Positions 17,240 through 24,765 of a stretch of 32,481 bases of DNA are shown one piece after another; the first letter of the stretch is position 1; each line of letters opens with the position of its first letter. The stretch comes from Chlamydiota bacterium (lineage in GTDB: Bacteria; Chlamydiota; Chlamydiia; Chlamydiales; JAJFMI01). The DNA is taken from the NCBI GenBank assembly GCA_021772235.1, contig JAJFMI010000007.1, positions 1 to 32,481 of the forward strand, in the 5' to 3' direction. Both the position numbers and the translations under genes were made by a program. Below the pieces are notes generated by a model. The model was not told where the DNA came from and searched no databases. It saw only the letters and a program-made list of their open reading frames with translations.

Positions 17240-18790
17240 TCAACCTAACTCAGGTTGTGCGTTTTCTTCAGTTGAAGCAATCGCTGGTTCTGATTGGGTT
17301 TTTGTTTGGAATTGTTTTCCAAGGGATTTAGTGGCCGCAATCCATGCTCCGATCGTTAGGATAAAAAATCCGGCGATATATGGAGCGCTTGCGGTAACGC
17401 TTTCAAGTGGGATAAGGAAAGCTTGGTGAATGAGGGAACTTCCTGATTTTCCTAAGCGGGAGCCAACGCCATCGATTGCGGCTTTTCCTTTGAGTTTGCT
17501 CTCTGAGTTAAGGGGAATAAAGGCCATCTCTTTTGTTGCATCAAAGAGCGTGTATTTGCACGCTCGCGCAATGCAGTTTTGCATCGATCCAAAGAAAACA
17601 GCTAAGGCAAGAGGGGTGGATCCTAGCATAATTGCCATCGCGCCAAATCCTGATTCGCGGAAAAGGAGGAAGGAGAAGAAGGCTGTACCGGTAACAAGAA
17701 TAGCGATTGGAGAAATCAGGGCGCTAAAGGTCCATCCGAAACGGCGGATACTGCTGCCGCAAATAAAGATCGAAATGAACGTAGAAAAGGCTCCCATAGC
17801 CATAAAGACTTTTCCCATATAGGCGCTAAATTCATTGGGATCAGAGATGAGTTGATGTACTTGATCTTTCCAGACTACTTCGATCATATTGATCGAGACG
17901 TTGTATGTGAAAACGATGATCGCAATGCAAATTAAGTACTTAGATTTAGCGAGATAGGCAAAGTTCTTGCCCAGACTCATTTTAAATTTTGGCTTATCTT
18001 GCTTTCGTCCCGTGCTGCAAATAGCGCTTGTGTCAAGACCATATTTGGAAAGCCAGCGGTAGGCAAACATTATTCCCGCTCCAGAGAGAAGGATCACAAT
18101 CGTAATGAGGCCAATTGTCATTCCCCAAGGATCTTGCGATTCAGGGAAGAGCGAGAAAATTGCACCAGCTGAGAGCTGTAAGGAAATCGCCCCGGCAATA
18201 AAAGAGGCGATATTTGCGCCCATGAGTAGAGGCGCGTAAAAGCGCTTGGCGCCGCCCATGTTGATCATCTGATTGGCAAATCCCCAAAAAAGAATTGTCA
18301 TTACAATGGTGCCCCAAAGCTCGCTCATGCAATAGAAAAGTGTGAACGTCCAGTTGCGAAAGATGGAGATGAGCCCGGAAAATCCATCGGGCAGGCGTGT
18401 GGCTAGGGAATCGCATAAACCGTGAGGGTGTAGCAGGCCAATATTGGGGTAGATGGCAAAAGCAAAAAGAGCAAAAAAGCCGAGAAAGATCGAGACCATT
18501 ATATAGAAGACGCGATCCCGACCGTAGCGGTTGGCAAATTTTCCGTAGAGGGCGGTAAAGAGGAGAGCCATGGGCAAAATCGCCCAGACCTTGATAAAGG
18601 GAAGTGCTTCAGCGCCAGAACCTTTAGCAGTGATGACAAGAGCATCTTTTGCAGCGCGCAAAAGAGTGTAGTTCATGCAGATTAAAAAATAGATTATGAA
18701 CATTGGCAGGAACGTGCGAAGCTCGCTCCGATAAATGGGCCAAAGGAAAGAACGGATTTTACCAAGCCTCGGTTGGGCGTCGGTGGCCAT
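17240..18790 (-). CDS. ntt: nucleotide transporter, ATP/ADP translocase family (NTT)
   Basis: The 516-aa protein has about 12 transmembrane segments and the TLC ATP/ADP transporter pattern. An early N-Y-T-L-L-R-A-A-K-D block (about 40-49) is followed by the invariant-looking S-E-L-W-G segment (about 155-159), the M-E-V-V-W-K-D (here I-E-V-V-W-K-D) block, and D-A-T-K-E-M-A-F-I-P-L (about 416-426). These proteins are characteristic of chlamydiae, rickettsiae and plastids and exchange or import nucleotides from the host. Whether this copy is an ATP/ADP exchanger or a nucleotide/proton importer cannot be decided here. It is the first gene of the ntt-dedA-pgsA-gltP-licD operon and has AGGAG just upstream of the start codon. 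Confidence 0.96.
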   Translation of the reverse strand: MATDAQPRLGKIRSFLWPIYRSELRTFLPMFIIYFLICMNYTLLRAAKDALVITAKGSGAEALPFIKVWAILPMALLFTALYGKFANRYGRDRVFYIMVSIFLGFFALFAFAIYPNIGLLHPHGLCDSLATRLPDGFSGLISIFRNWTFTLFYCMSELWGTIVMTILFWGFANQMINMGGAKRFYAPLLMGANIASFIAGAISLQLSAGAIFSLFPESQDPWGMTIGLITIVILLSGAGIMFAYRWLSKYGLDTSAICSTGRKQDKPKFKMSLGKNFAYLAKSKYLICIAIIVFTYNVSINMIEVVWKDQVHQLISDPNEFSAYMGKVFMAMGAFSTFISIFICGSSIRRFGWTFSALISPIAILVTGTAFFSFLLFRESGFGAMAIMLGSTPLALAVFFGSMQNCIARACKYTLFDATKEMAFIPLNSESKLKGKAAIDGVGSRLGKSGSSLIHQAFLIPLESVTASAPYIAGFFILTIGAWIAATKSLGKQFQTKTQSEPAIASTEENAQPELG

Positions 18791-18817
18791 ATGCTCCTAT
18801 CATCATATTCACCCCAC

Positions 18818-18848
18818 ATTATACTTGGTTTTCTCTTAAAAACCAAGT
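18818..18848 (-). promoter_or_regulatory. promoter of the ntt operon, crossed by an inverted repeat
   Basis: On the minus strand TTGGTT (18846-18841) and a perfect TATAAT (18823-18818) are 17 bp apart. The ntt start codon lies 28 nt downstream of the -10 box with a TAGGAG between. A perfect 10-bp inverted repeat (ACTTGGTTTT / AAAACCAAGT, plus-strand 18823-18832 and 18839-18848, 6-nt loop) covers the -35 box and reaches the edge of the -10 box. It lacks a following T-run, so an operator is likelier than a terminator for the upstream pgk. Confidence 0.6.
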
Positions 18849-18858
18849 TTGAGGATGA

Positions 18859-19965
18859 TTAAAATTTGTTTGTTAAAGCGTTGATTCCAGGTAGTGATCC
18901 TTTTTCAAGAAACTCAAGAGAAGCGCCGCCGCCAGTAGAAACATGTGTAAACTTATTATTTAAATTCAGTAGGCTAATCGCTGCTCCGGAATCGCCTCCA
19001 CCTACAATGCGTAGGGAATTCATCTCGGCAAGCATTTTTGCCAGCCCTTCTGTTCCCTTGGCAAAATTCGGAAACTCAAAAACACCCATCGGGCCATTCC
19101 AAAAAATTGTTTTACTCTCATGCAAAAGCGGTCGCCATTTTTCCAAAGTCTTTGGGCCAATATCCATTCCTTGCCAGCCATCTGGAACGCCCTCTTCATA
19201 CCCAACAATATGCGTTTCGGCGCCATCTGAAAATTGCTCAGCGATGACAATATCTTCTGGCAGCACCAAATTTTTTGCCTCATCAATAAATTCGCTCACC
19301 ACCTCAAGATGCGCCGGATCATAAATGGAATTGCCAATGGAGTTTCCCATCGCTTTCATGATGGTAAACACCATTCCGCCTCCGATAAAAAGATGGTCGA
19401 CTTTTTGTTGCAAAGCTTGCAAAACGTTAAACTTAGAATCGATTTTTGCGCCGCCGATGATGGCAGAAAAGGGGCGCGTAGGATTTTCCACAAGCGGGCT
19501 AAGTGCATCGACTTCCTTTTCCATTAAAAAACCAGCGGCACATTTTCCCGGGAAATACTGACAAATCGTGACAATGGAAGAGTGGTTGCGATGCGCTGCG
19601 CCAAAAGCATCGTTCACAAAGACATCCCCATGTGTGGCGAGCTCTTTTGCAAATTCCGGATTGCTATCGGGATCTTTTTCCGCTTTATTGTGCCGTAAAT
19701 TTTCTAAAACGGTCACATCGTCTCTTGCTAAAAGTTCGTAAAGGCGCTTTTTGCAGGGCTCCATCGAACCCTCGCTTTTTCCCAAGTGACTCATTAGCGT
19801 TAATTTTGCGCCCTGATCAAGAATGTATTGAATTGTGGGGAGTGCCGCGCGAATGCGCGCATCATCACGAATTGTACCGTCATCATTAAACGGAACGTTA
19901 AAGTCGACGCGTAGCAAAACACGCTTGTTTTTTAGATCAAGATCACGAATGGATAATTTTTTCAT
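18859..19965 (-). CDS. pgk: phosphoglycerate kinase with a shortened N-domain
   Basis: This glycolytic enzyme transfers phosphate between 1,3-bisphosphoglycerate and ADP. Substrate residues are seen in R-V-D-F-N-V-P, D-D-A-R-I-R, S-H-L-G, L-E-N-L-R and A-H-R-N-H-S-S. The nucleotide side has G-G-A-K-I-D-S-K, I-G-G-G-M, W-N-G-P-M-G-V-F-E and G-G-G-D-S-G-A-A. At 368 aa it is about 30 residues shorter than usual. The loss is between S-H-L-G and L-E-N-L-R, where only about 24 residues separate motifs that are normally some 50 apart, and the conserved Arg of S-H-L-G-R-P is Lys. The reading frame is otherwise uninterrupted. It lies between dnaQ and the ntt operon. Confidence 0.93.
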   Translation of the reverse strand: MKKLSIRDLDLKNKRVLLRVDFNVPFNDDGTIRDDARIRAALPTIQYILDQGAKLTLMSHLGKSEGSMEPCKKRLYELLARDDVTVLENLRHNKAEKDPDSNPEFAKELATHGDVFVNDAFGAAHRNHSSIVTICQYFPGKCAAGFLMEKEVDALSPLVENPTRPFSAIIGGAKIDSKFNVLQALQQKVDHLFIGGGMVFTIMKAMGNSIGNSIYDPAHLEVVSEFIDEAKNLVLPEDIVIAEQFSDGAETHIVGYEEGVPDGWQGMDIGPKTLEKWRPLLHESKTIFWNGPMGVFEFPNFAKGTEGLAKMLAEMNSLRIVGGGDSGAAISLLNLNNKFTHVSTGGGASLEFLEKGSLPGINALTNKF

Positions 19966-20022
19966 GAGGCTATTCCACTATTGCTGTTTATCATTTTTTT
20001 CATGATTTTCTGTACGTTTTTT

Positions 20023-20068
20023 CTCAATTTTTTTAGTGAACTTTGAAAAGTTGACTCAAAAAATTGAG
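20023..20068. repeat. 46-bp near-perfect palindrome between dnaQ and pgk
   Basis: Two 22-nt arms (20023-20044 and 20047-20068) pair at 20 of 22 positions around a 2-nt centre. The outer 11 bp (CTCAATTTTTT with AAAAAATTGAG) and the inner AACTTT/AAAGTT match perfectly. Neither strand has a T-run after the stem, so it is not a standard intrinsic terminator. It may be an operator, a transcript-stabilising hairpin or a small mobile repeat. It occupies the middle of the 157-bp gap upstream of pgk. Confidence 0.7.
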
Positions 20069-20122
20069 GAATAAAGGGGCTAAAAGCGTGGAAAAAGTGG
20101 GAACATGAATAATGGAATAGGC

Positions 20123-20869
20123 TCATAAGTCTGAGAAAGGGGATGCCGCACCGGCAAAGTTCTTTCTCTTCCTTTTACTCAGTTCGCTTTTAATCGAAAA
20201 GAGTAGATCTGCATCAAAGTCTTGGTGAGCAGCCCAGCGCAGGTAATCCATTGGGATTTCAGAAAAGGGGCGTGCTTTGTGTTTGCCAAGTGGCATTTTT
20301 TTCATTAAAATCGGCTTTTTAAGTCGTTCTAAGAGATCTTTTGCAGAGCGAAAATTTTGTGATAAGAATTTAAAAACTTCGATGTTTACAACGACATCAC
20401 TCATAGCGCGATGGGCGCCTTCTTCAGGAATATTAAAATGGCGGCGAAGAGCTTGAAGAGAGTTTGTCGGGCTTTCGCCATATAATCTTGCAAGCCGCAA
20501 TGTATCGATGCGCTTATTGTTTTCAATTGTGCAGGGAACTGTGTGCCGTTTTGCTGCGTTTTGCAAGATGTCAATGTCAAACTTAATGCCGTGGCCAACG
20601 ATAATATTGCTGCCGATTAATTTGATTACATCGCGCAGAACCTCTCCGATTTTTGGTTTTCCCTGGACCATTTCATCTGTAATATTGTGAATTTTGATCG
20701 TCTCTTCAGGAATAGGAACACCGGGATCGATGAGTGTTTCAAATGTTTCAAGCACCTCGTCAAAAGTAAAAAGAGCCACAGCGATTTCGATAATGTGATC
20801 ATTTTTCGTGTCAAGACCGGTAGATTCGATGTCGTAGCAGATAAAGCGCTGTTTATTTAGTGAGGACAT
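20123..20869 (-). CDS. dnaQ: DnaQ-like DEDDh 3'-5' exonuclease with C-terminal DUF3820-like domain
   Basis: The 248-aa protein shows the three exonuclease motifs of the DnaQ superfamily: D-I-E-S-T (D13, E15), G-H-G-I-K-F-D in the middle, and H-R-A-M-S-D (HxxxxD, so DEDDh type). It is likely the proofreading subunit of DNA polymerase III or a related repair exonuclease. The last 65 residues contain L-G-K-H-K-A-R-P-F-S-E-I-P-x-D-Y-L-R-W, which resembles the small DUF3820 domain found after exonucleases in other bacteria. Its start overlaps the engB end by 17 bp. The order DUF2709-tsaE-dnaQ recalls the CT538-CT537-CT536 neighbourhood of Chlamydia. Confidence 0.9.
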   Translation of the reverse strand: MSSLNKQRFICYDIESTGLDTKNDHIIEIAVALFTFDEVLETFETLIDPGVPIPEETIKIHNITDEMVQGKPKIGEVLRDVIKLIGSNIIVGHGIKFDIDILQNAAKRHTVPCTIENNKRIDTLRLARLYGESPTNSLQALRRHFNIPEEGAHRAMSDVVVNIEVFKFLSQNFRSAKDLLERLKKPILMKKMPLGKHKARPFSEIPMDYLRWAAHQDFDADLLFSIKSELSKRKRKNFAGAASPFSDL

Positions 20870-21452
20870 GGGTGATTTCTCTCCTGAGTAGATCGCGATA
20901 GAGGCCGCTTTTGATTGAGTATAACGTGTGTGGAAGTTCTTTTACACCAGTCGTTTCGTAAAGAATTTCTAAATTGCGTTTGCGCGCTTTTTCCAGTTCA
21001 TTCTTTTTTAATTTGTCTGCCTTGGTGAAAACAATGAGAAGTTTTTTTCCATTGTGCACTGCCCATTTGGCAAATTCTAGATCGTTTTTTTGTGGGGGAT
21101 GGCGTAAATCAATCAGCTGAATCAACAACTGGAGATTCTCACGTGCATTTAAGTAATGTTCAATTGCCTCGCTCCAGACTGCTTGGTCTTTTTTCGAAAC
21201 TTTTGCGTAGCCAAAGCCTGGAAGATCGACAAAAACAAATTCGCCTGGCACTTCAAAAAAGTTGAGCGTCTGCGTTTTGCCGGGGCGTGAAGAAATTCTT
21301 GCTAATTTGGAGTTGAGGGTTAGGTGGTTGAGAAGAGAAGATTTGCCCACGTTGGAGCGGCCGATAAAGGCGATCTCTGGTAGATCACTTTGCGGATAGT
21401 CCTCCTCATAGAGGGCTGATTTGATGTAGCGACACTTCTCGAATGTTTTCAT
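20853..21452 (-). CDS. engB: ribosome biogenesis GTPase EngB/YsxC
   Basis: A small Ras-like GTPase (199 aa) needed for assembly of the large ribosomal subunit. G1 is G-R-S-N-V-G-K-S (31-38), G2 lies around I-S-S-R-P-G-K-T-Q-T, G3 is D-L-P-G-F-G-Y-A and G4 is T-K-A-D-K. These follow the YihA/YsxC subfamily pattern, and the length matches. It overlaps tsaE upstream (47 bp) and dnaQ downstream (17 bp), so the gene is inside a compact operon. The ATG at 21452 agrees with the usual short leader before the first strand. Confidence 0.95.
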   Translation of the reverse strand: MKTFEKCRYIKSALYEEDYPQSDLPEIAFIGRSNVGKSSLLNHLTLNSKLARISSRPGKTQTLNFFEVPGEFVFVDLPGFGYAKVSKKDQAVWSEAIEHYLNARENLQLLIQLIDLRHPPQKNDLEFAKWAVHNGKKLLIVFTKADKLKKNELEKARKRNLEILYETTGVKELPHTLYSIKSGLYRDLLRREITHVLTK

Positions 21453-21852
21453 TAATATATTTTATTTCTACTTGGATCGCCCCTTCAGGAAGTTGCGATC
21501 CCAACCTTTCGGCCCATTCAATGGCGGCAATTCCGCTGCCACCCAAATACTCCTCAAAACCTAAAGCGTAAAATTGCTTCTCATTCTCCAGCCTGTAGAG
21601 ATCGAAGTGGTAAAGAGGGATTCTGCCCTCATAAATATTTAGATAGGTAAAAGTTGGTGAGTGCACTTCATTTGCTTCCACCCCGCAAAGAGTTTTTGCG
21701 ATACCCTTAATCATTGTTGTCTTTCCGGCGCCCAAATCGCCATAAAAAAGCAGAATGGCTCCGGGCAAAAGAGTTGTGGCCAACTCCCTACCAAGAGCCA
21801 TCATTTCCTCGTTTGAAGAAATTCTTCTATTCTTCCAACCAGCTACTAACAT
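21406..21852 (-). CDS. tsaE: tRNA threonylcarbamoyladenosine biosynthesis ATPase TsaE
   Basis: TsaE supports formation of N6-threonylcarbamoyladenosine at tRNA position 37 together with TsaB, TsaC and TsaD. The Walker A is G-D-L-G-A-G-K-T-T, followed by S-P-T-F-T-Y, the H-F-D-L-Y-R-L block and the I-E-W-A-E motif, all diagnostic for YjeE. The frame is open further upstream, but the ATG at 21852 gives the family's usual length (148 aa). Upstream codons overlap the DUF2709 gene and do not look like TsaE. The chosen start still overlaps that gene by 26 bp. Confidence 0.93.
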   Translation of the reverse strand: MLVAGWKNRRISSNEEMMALGRELATTLLPGAILLFYGDLGAGKTTMIKGIAKTLCGVEANEVHSPTFTYLNIYEGRIPLYHFDLYRLENEKQFYALGFEEYLGGSGIAAIEWAERLGSQLPEGAIQVEIKYINENIREVSLHQISPL

Positions 21853-22546
21853 ACTCTTCAAATACCTTATGCTTGCCGAGGTCTTCAACAAAAGCGGAGA
21901 TCTGTGATTCATCCAGTTGCTTCTGTAAAAAGGCCATAAAATCCTCTTCAATCTCGAAGCGGTTTTGTGAGGGTACATCGATCAAATCAATTGCTTTAAT
22001 TTGCGACTTTTTAAAGTCATCAATGACAGCTTTTTTCGTGTTAAATAGTTTGCCTGTAATCGCAGATGAATAAACCGTCTTCGTAATCGCAGCTTTTTCT
22101 TTCTGAATATAGTTCTTAATTACATCTGGATCTTCTGAAATGTGAAAGCGTTTTACTTTCATTCCTTTGTCCATTTCTGTGTTTTCTGGACAAGTAGAGA
22201 CCCAGTCATAAATCGCATCTTGCGGATTGGGGTGCGTATTGTCGCCAAAAACCTTGCCGGTGAAGGGGCAAATATAAATGCGCTTTGTCTCCGCGTTTAC
22301 ACTCTGCTGGCCGTATTGGATTTTGATCTGCGTCTCGCGCCAGACCTTGCCTTCCTTTTCCAGTTTTGCCAAAAGCTCATCAGCGCTCTGATAAATCTTT
22401 TTTTCACGCCCGAAGACAACCGGGTGTAGTTTAAATTTTTTCTCTAAAAAGAAAAAATAAGTCGTCAGAAGATCAGCCTTCTTGTTCTTATTTAAAAATT
22501 TTTCTAATAGCTCTACGAGCGAATCCGTCACAATCTTTGTAGCCAT
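21827..22546 (-). CDS. DUF2709 chlamydial conserved protein
   Basis: This 239-aa protein begins M-A-T-K-I-V-T-D-S and matches what I recall of the DUF2709 family, largely confined to chlamydiae (CT538-like). It is soluble, charged and rich in Lys/Glu. A block with I-C-P-F-T-G-K-V-F-G-D-N-T and later S-A-I-T-G-K-L-F-N-T looks like an internal repeat of a C/A-x-T-G-K-x-F motif. No catalytic function is known to me. The frame is open for about 98 codons upstream, but the first of those are not chlamydial-like. The ATG at 22546 has AGGA nearby and a promoter directly before it. Confidence 0.8.
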   Translation of the reverse strand: MATKIVTDSLVELLEKFLNKNKKADLLTTYFFFLEKKFKLHPVVFGREKKIYQSADELLAKLEKEGKVWRETQIKIQYGQQSVNAETKRIYICPFTGKVFGDNTHPNPQDAIYDWVSTCPENTEMDKGMKVKRFHISEDPDVIKNYIQKEKAAITKTVYSSAITGKLFNTKKAVIDDFKKSQIKAIDLIDVPSQNRFEIEEDFMAFLQKQLDESQISAFVEDLGKHKVFEEYVSSWLEE

Positions 22547-22550
22547 AATC

Positions 22551-22600
22551 ATCCTAAAAATACGAACTTTTAGGATACCATTAAGAGGTAAAAGAATCAA
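22551..22600 (-). promoter_or_regulatory. promoter of the DUF2709-tsaE-engB-dnaQ operon with overlapping inverted repeat
   Basis: On the minus strand TTGATT (22600-22595) and TATCCT (22577-22572) are 17 bp apart. A perfect 9-bp inverted repeat (plus-strand 22551-22559 ATCCTAAAA and 22568-22576 TTTTAGGAT, 8-nt loop) covers most of the -10 box with one arm and the AGGA ribosome-binding site with the other. It could serve as an operator, or as a leader structure if transcription begins early enough. Confidence 0.5.
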
Positions 22601-22678
22601 GGGGGGATAGTAGAGGATAATTGATTTGAAAAATATTACGACTTTGTAGAAGGTAGATGGAAAACAATAGGTGAAGTA

Positions 22679-23611
22679 ATGATAGAGTTGGTCTGTAAAA
22701 CGAGAGACGTTCTCCCTGACTCTTTTGTTACAAAAAGTTTGTCGGATTTGGAGGCGAAAGTAACGAAATTTGTTACTATAACAAATGGGATTATCACACT
22801 TGGAACTCTCCTTCCTTTTTGCCCACAGCTTGTGAGTCACAAAACAGCCCGAACTCTTGCCTTAACAAACATTTCATATTTAGTTTTTCGCTCTTTCATC
22901 AAGTCGTGCAAGTATAAGGAATTAAATGGTTCTAAGAAGTTACCAGTTCACCTTATTGCGGAAGTACTTGCTGTCTCAATGCTGATGACAAGATCTTTGT
23001 ACAGAATCTTTTCTCCTTGCGGATGGAGCTTGAGTCGGTGTGCCAATGGCCTCACCCAGTTTTCTTATGTTTTGATTTATTTGGGGGTTATGGGATATCT
23101 CAATTGGAGTATCGATAAAATTCATTTCCAATCCAAAGAAATTGAAAATTTGAAGGAGGGCAGTTCTGTTCTTCAAGGCAAATTAGGCATATTGATGGGT
23201 TTTTTGCGCGGCGAATCAAAGCCAAAGTTTGAGCTCGAAGAAAGAGTAGCTAGTTTAGAGAGTGATCTTGCGGTTTCAAGGCGAAATGTTGAAGCTTTGC
23301 GGAAGGCTTGGAAAAAACGCCTACCTGACGATGTTATTGAAGAGGAGGCTATTCTAAAATATGCGGAGCAGGCCGAATTATGCGAAGAGAAGTTAGGGGC
23401 TGCTGAATATGAGGTTTTTTTATTAACAGGGGAGCTCAAAATTATTGAAAGCAGTGCTGATTTCCCCGAAAAGGGATTAATGCGATGGGCTGCGGAAGGG
23501 GCTATGATGTTTTGCCAACATTTAAAAACAAAATTATCAAGATTAAAAGAAAGACCTGATAATGAAGAGGTCAGTCAAGCGGGACGTTATATAGAGGCCC
23601 CGAAAGAGTGA
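22679..23611 (+). CDS. Inc-like membrane protein with C-terminal coiled coil (hypothetical)
   Basis: I do not recognise a named family. The 310-aa protein has about four hydrophobic segments in its first half (roughly residues 35-55, 60-75, 90-110 and 128-145), some in close pairs. A strongly charged, probably coiled-coil region follows (about 155-270), with L-E-x-x-V-A-S-L-E-S and later heptad-like Leu/Glu patterns. There is no cleavable signal peptide. Paired helices plus a cytosolic coiled coil is the layout of chlamydial inclusion-membrane and other type III secreted proteins, so an effector role is possible but unproven. AGGTGA lies just before the ATG. The gene is divergent from the DUF2709 operon. 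Confidence 0.6.
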   Translation: MIELVCKTRDVLPDSFVTKSLSDLEAKVTKFVTITNGIITLGTLLPFCPQLVSHKTARTLALTNISYLVFRSFIKSCKYKELNGSKKLPVHLIAEVLAVSMLMTRSLYRIFSPCGWSLSRCANGLTQFSYVLIYLGVMGYLNWSIDKIHFQSKEIENLKEGSSVLQGKLGILMGFLRGESKPKFELEERVASLESDLAVSRRNVEALRKAWKKRLPDDVIEEEAILKYAEQAELCEEKLGAAEYEVFLLTGELKIIESSADFPEKGLMRWAAEGAMMFCQHLKTKLSRLKERPDNEEVSQAGRYIEAPKE

Positions 23612-23623
23612 AGGGTTAAATCA

Positions 23624-23652
23624 TTGATTTTTCCTGAAAAAGATGTTATACT
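23624..23652 (+). promoter_or_regulatory. strong candidate promoter for ldh giving a leaderless transcript
   Basis: TTGATT (23624-23629), a 17-bp spacer and TATACT (23647-23652) form a near-consensus sigma-70-type promoter. The expected start point (about 23659) is only about 3 nt before the ldh ATG at 23662, and no ribosome-binding site precedes that ATG. Confidence 0.55.
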
Positions 23653-23661
23653 AGCGGGACT

Positions 23662-24765
23662 ATGGAACCAATTTTAGAAGAACTTGATATTGAGGGGTAT
23701 CACAAGGTTGTTAAGGTTACGGAACCCTCGTGTGGATTAGTAGCAATTATTTCAATTCACGATTTGACCATGGGGCCAAGCCTCGGTGGGATTCGTTTTT
23801 ACCCATATAAAAATTTTGATGCAGCCCTTTTTGACGCGATGCGTCTTTCTAAAGGAATGACTTATAAGTCTGCTATGGTTGATTTTGGCTGTGGGGGAGG
23901 CAAGAGTGTGATCATTGCTGATCCTAAGACCCAGAAGACGCCGGAGCTATTAAGAGCTTTTGGTAAAGCGATCAATAAGCTTGGTGGGATTTATATTGGT
24001 GCGGAAGATTCTGGTTGCAGCCCTGAAGATTTGGCCATTATGAATGAAGAGACACCTTATCTTGTTGGCTTGATGCATGAGAAGAGTTCGGGGCATCCTT
24101 CGCCGTACACGGCATGGGGCACTTTCCGCGGTATTGAAGCGGCTTTGAAGTTTCGTTTTGGTTCAACGGAGATTGCAGGTAAGCATTTTGCTTTTCAAGG
24201 TGTAGGTTCTGTAGGTGAGATTGTTGCCGAACATCTTTTTTGGCGCGGAGCGAAGTTGACGTTTGCTGATGTAAATATTGAGAATTGTGCGCGTTTGGCC
24301 AAGAAATTTGGTGCAAAGGTGGTTTCTACGGATGAGATTGTCACTCAAGAGTGCGATGTTTTTGTTCCGTGCGCTCTTGGTGGCGCCATTCACAAAGAGA
24401 ATATTCCTCATCTAAAGTGTCAAATTATTGCTGGCTGTGCCAATAACGTGTTGCTTGAAGAGAGCGATGGCGATCTTTTGCGCGAGCGCAATATTTTATA
24501 TGCGCCCGATTTTGTCATTAATGGCGGCGGCTTGATCAACGTGGTTTGTGAGATTGCAAAAGAGGGCTATTGTCCTATTGCAACGCGCAATAGCACGGAT
24601 AAAATTTATGAGAGTTTGCTTTCAATTTTTCAAGAGGCAGAAAAAACGGATTGCTCAACAGTCAAAGCTGCGATTACACTAGCAAAATATCGCCTTCAAC
24701 ATGAAATAGGAAAACGCCCGTATGAACCTTGCTTCCACCACTCCAGCAATAAAGTTACTTCTTGA
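23662..24765 (+). CDS. ldh: leucine dehydrogenase (Glu/Leu/Phe/Val dehydrogenase family)
   Basis: NAD-dependent oxidative deamination of branched-chain amino acids is assigned from the whole-length match to the amino-acid dehydrogenase family. G-P-S-L-G-G-I-R-F is followed by the substrate/catalytic lysines in G-M-T-Y-K-S-A and G-G-G-K-S-V, the acid in G-A-E-D-S-G, and a Rossmann loop G-V-G-S-V-G. The D-F-V-I-N-G-G-G-L-I-N block sits near the C-terminus. At 367 aa it matches leucine dehydrogenases and the chlamydial orthologue. The N-terminus M-E-P-I-L-E-E lines up with relatives, so 23662 is the right start despite the missing ribosome-binding site. The 3' end overlaps argS by 44 bp. Confidence 0.92.
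   Translation: MEPILEELDIEGYHKVVKVTEPSCGLVAIISIHDLTMGPSLGGIRFYPYKNFDAALFDAMRLSKGMTYKSAMVDFGCGGGKSVIIADPKTQKTPELLRAFGKAINKLGGIYIGAEDSGCSPEDLAIMNEETPYLVGLMHEKSSGHPSPYTAWGTFRGIEAALKFRFGSTEIAGKHFAFQGVGSVGEIVAEHLFWRGAKLTFADVNIENCARLAKKFGAKVVSTDEIVTQECDVFVPCALGGAIHKENIPHLKCQIIAGCANNVLLEESDGDLLRERNILYAPDFVINGGGLINVVCEIAKEGYCPIATRNSTDKIYESLLSIFQEAEKTDCSTVKAAITLAKYRLQHEIGKRPYEPCFHHSSNKVTS

Noticed and set aside
18823..18848. Inverted repeat after pgk as an intrinsic terminator
   Set aside because: The stem is not followed by a T-run on the pgk strand and it overlaps a consensus promoter, so an operator reading is better.
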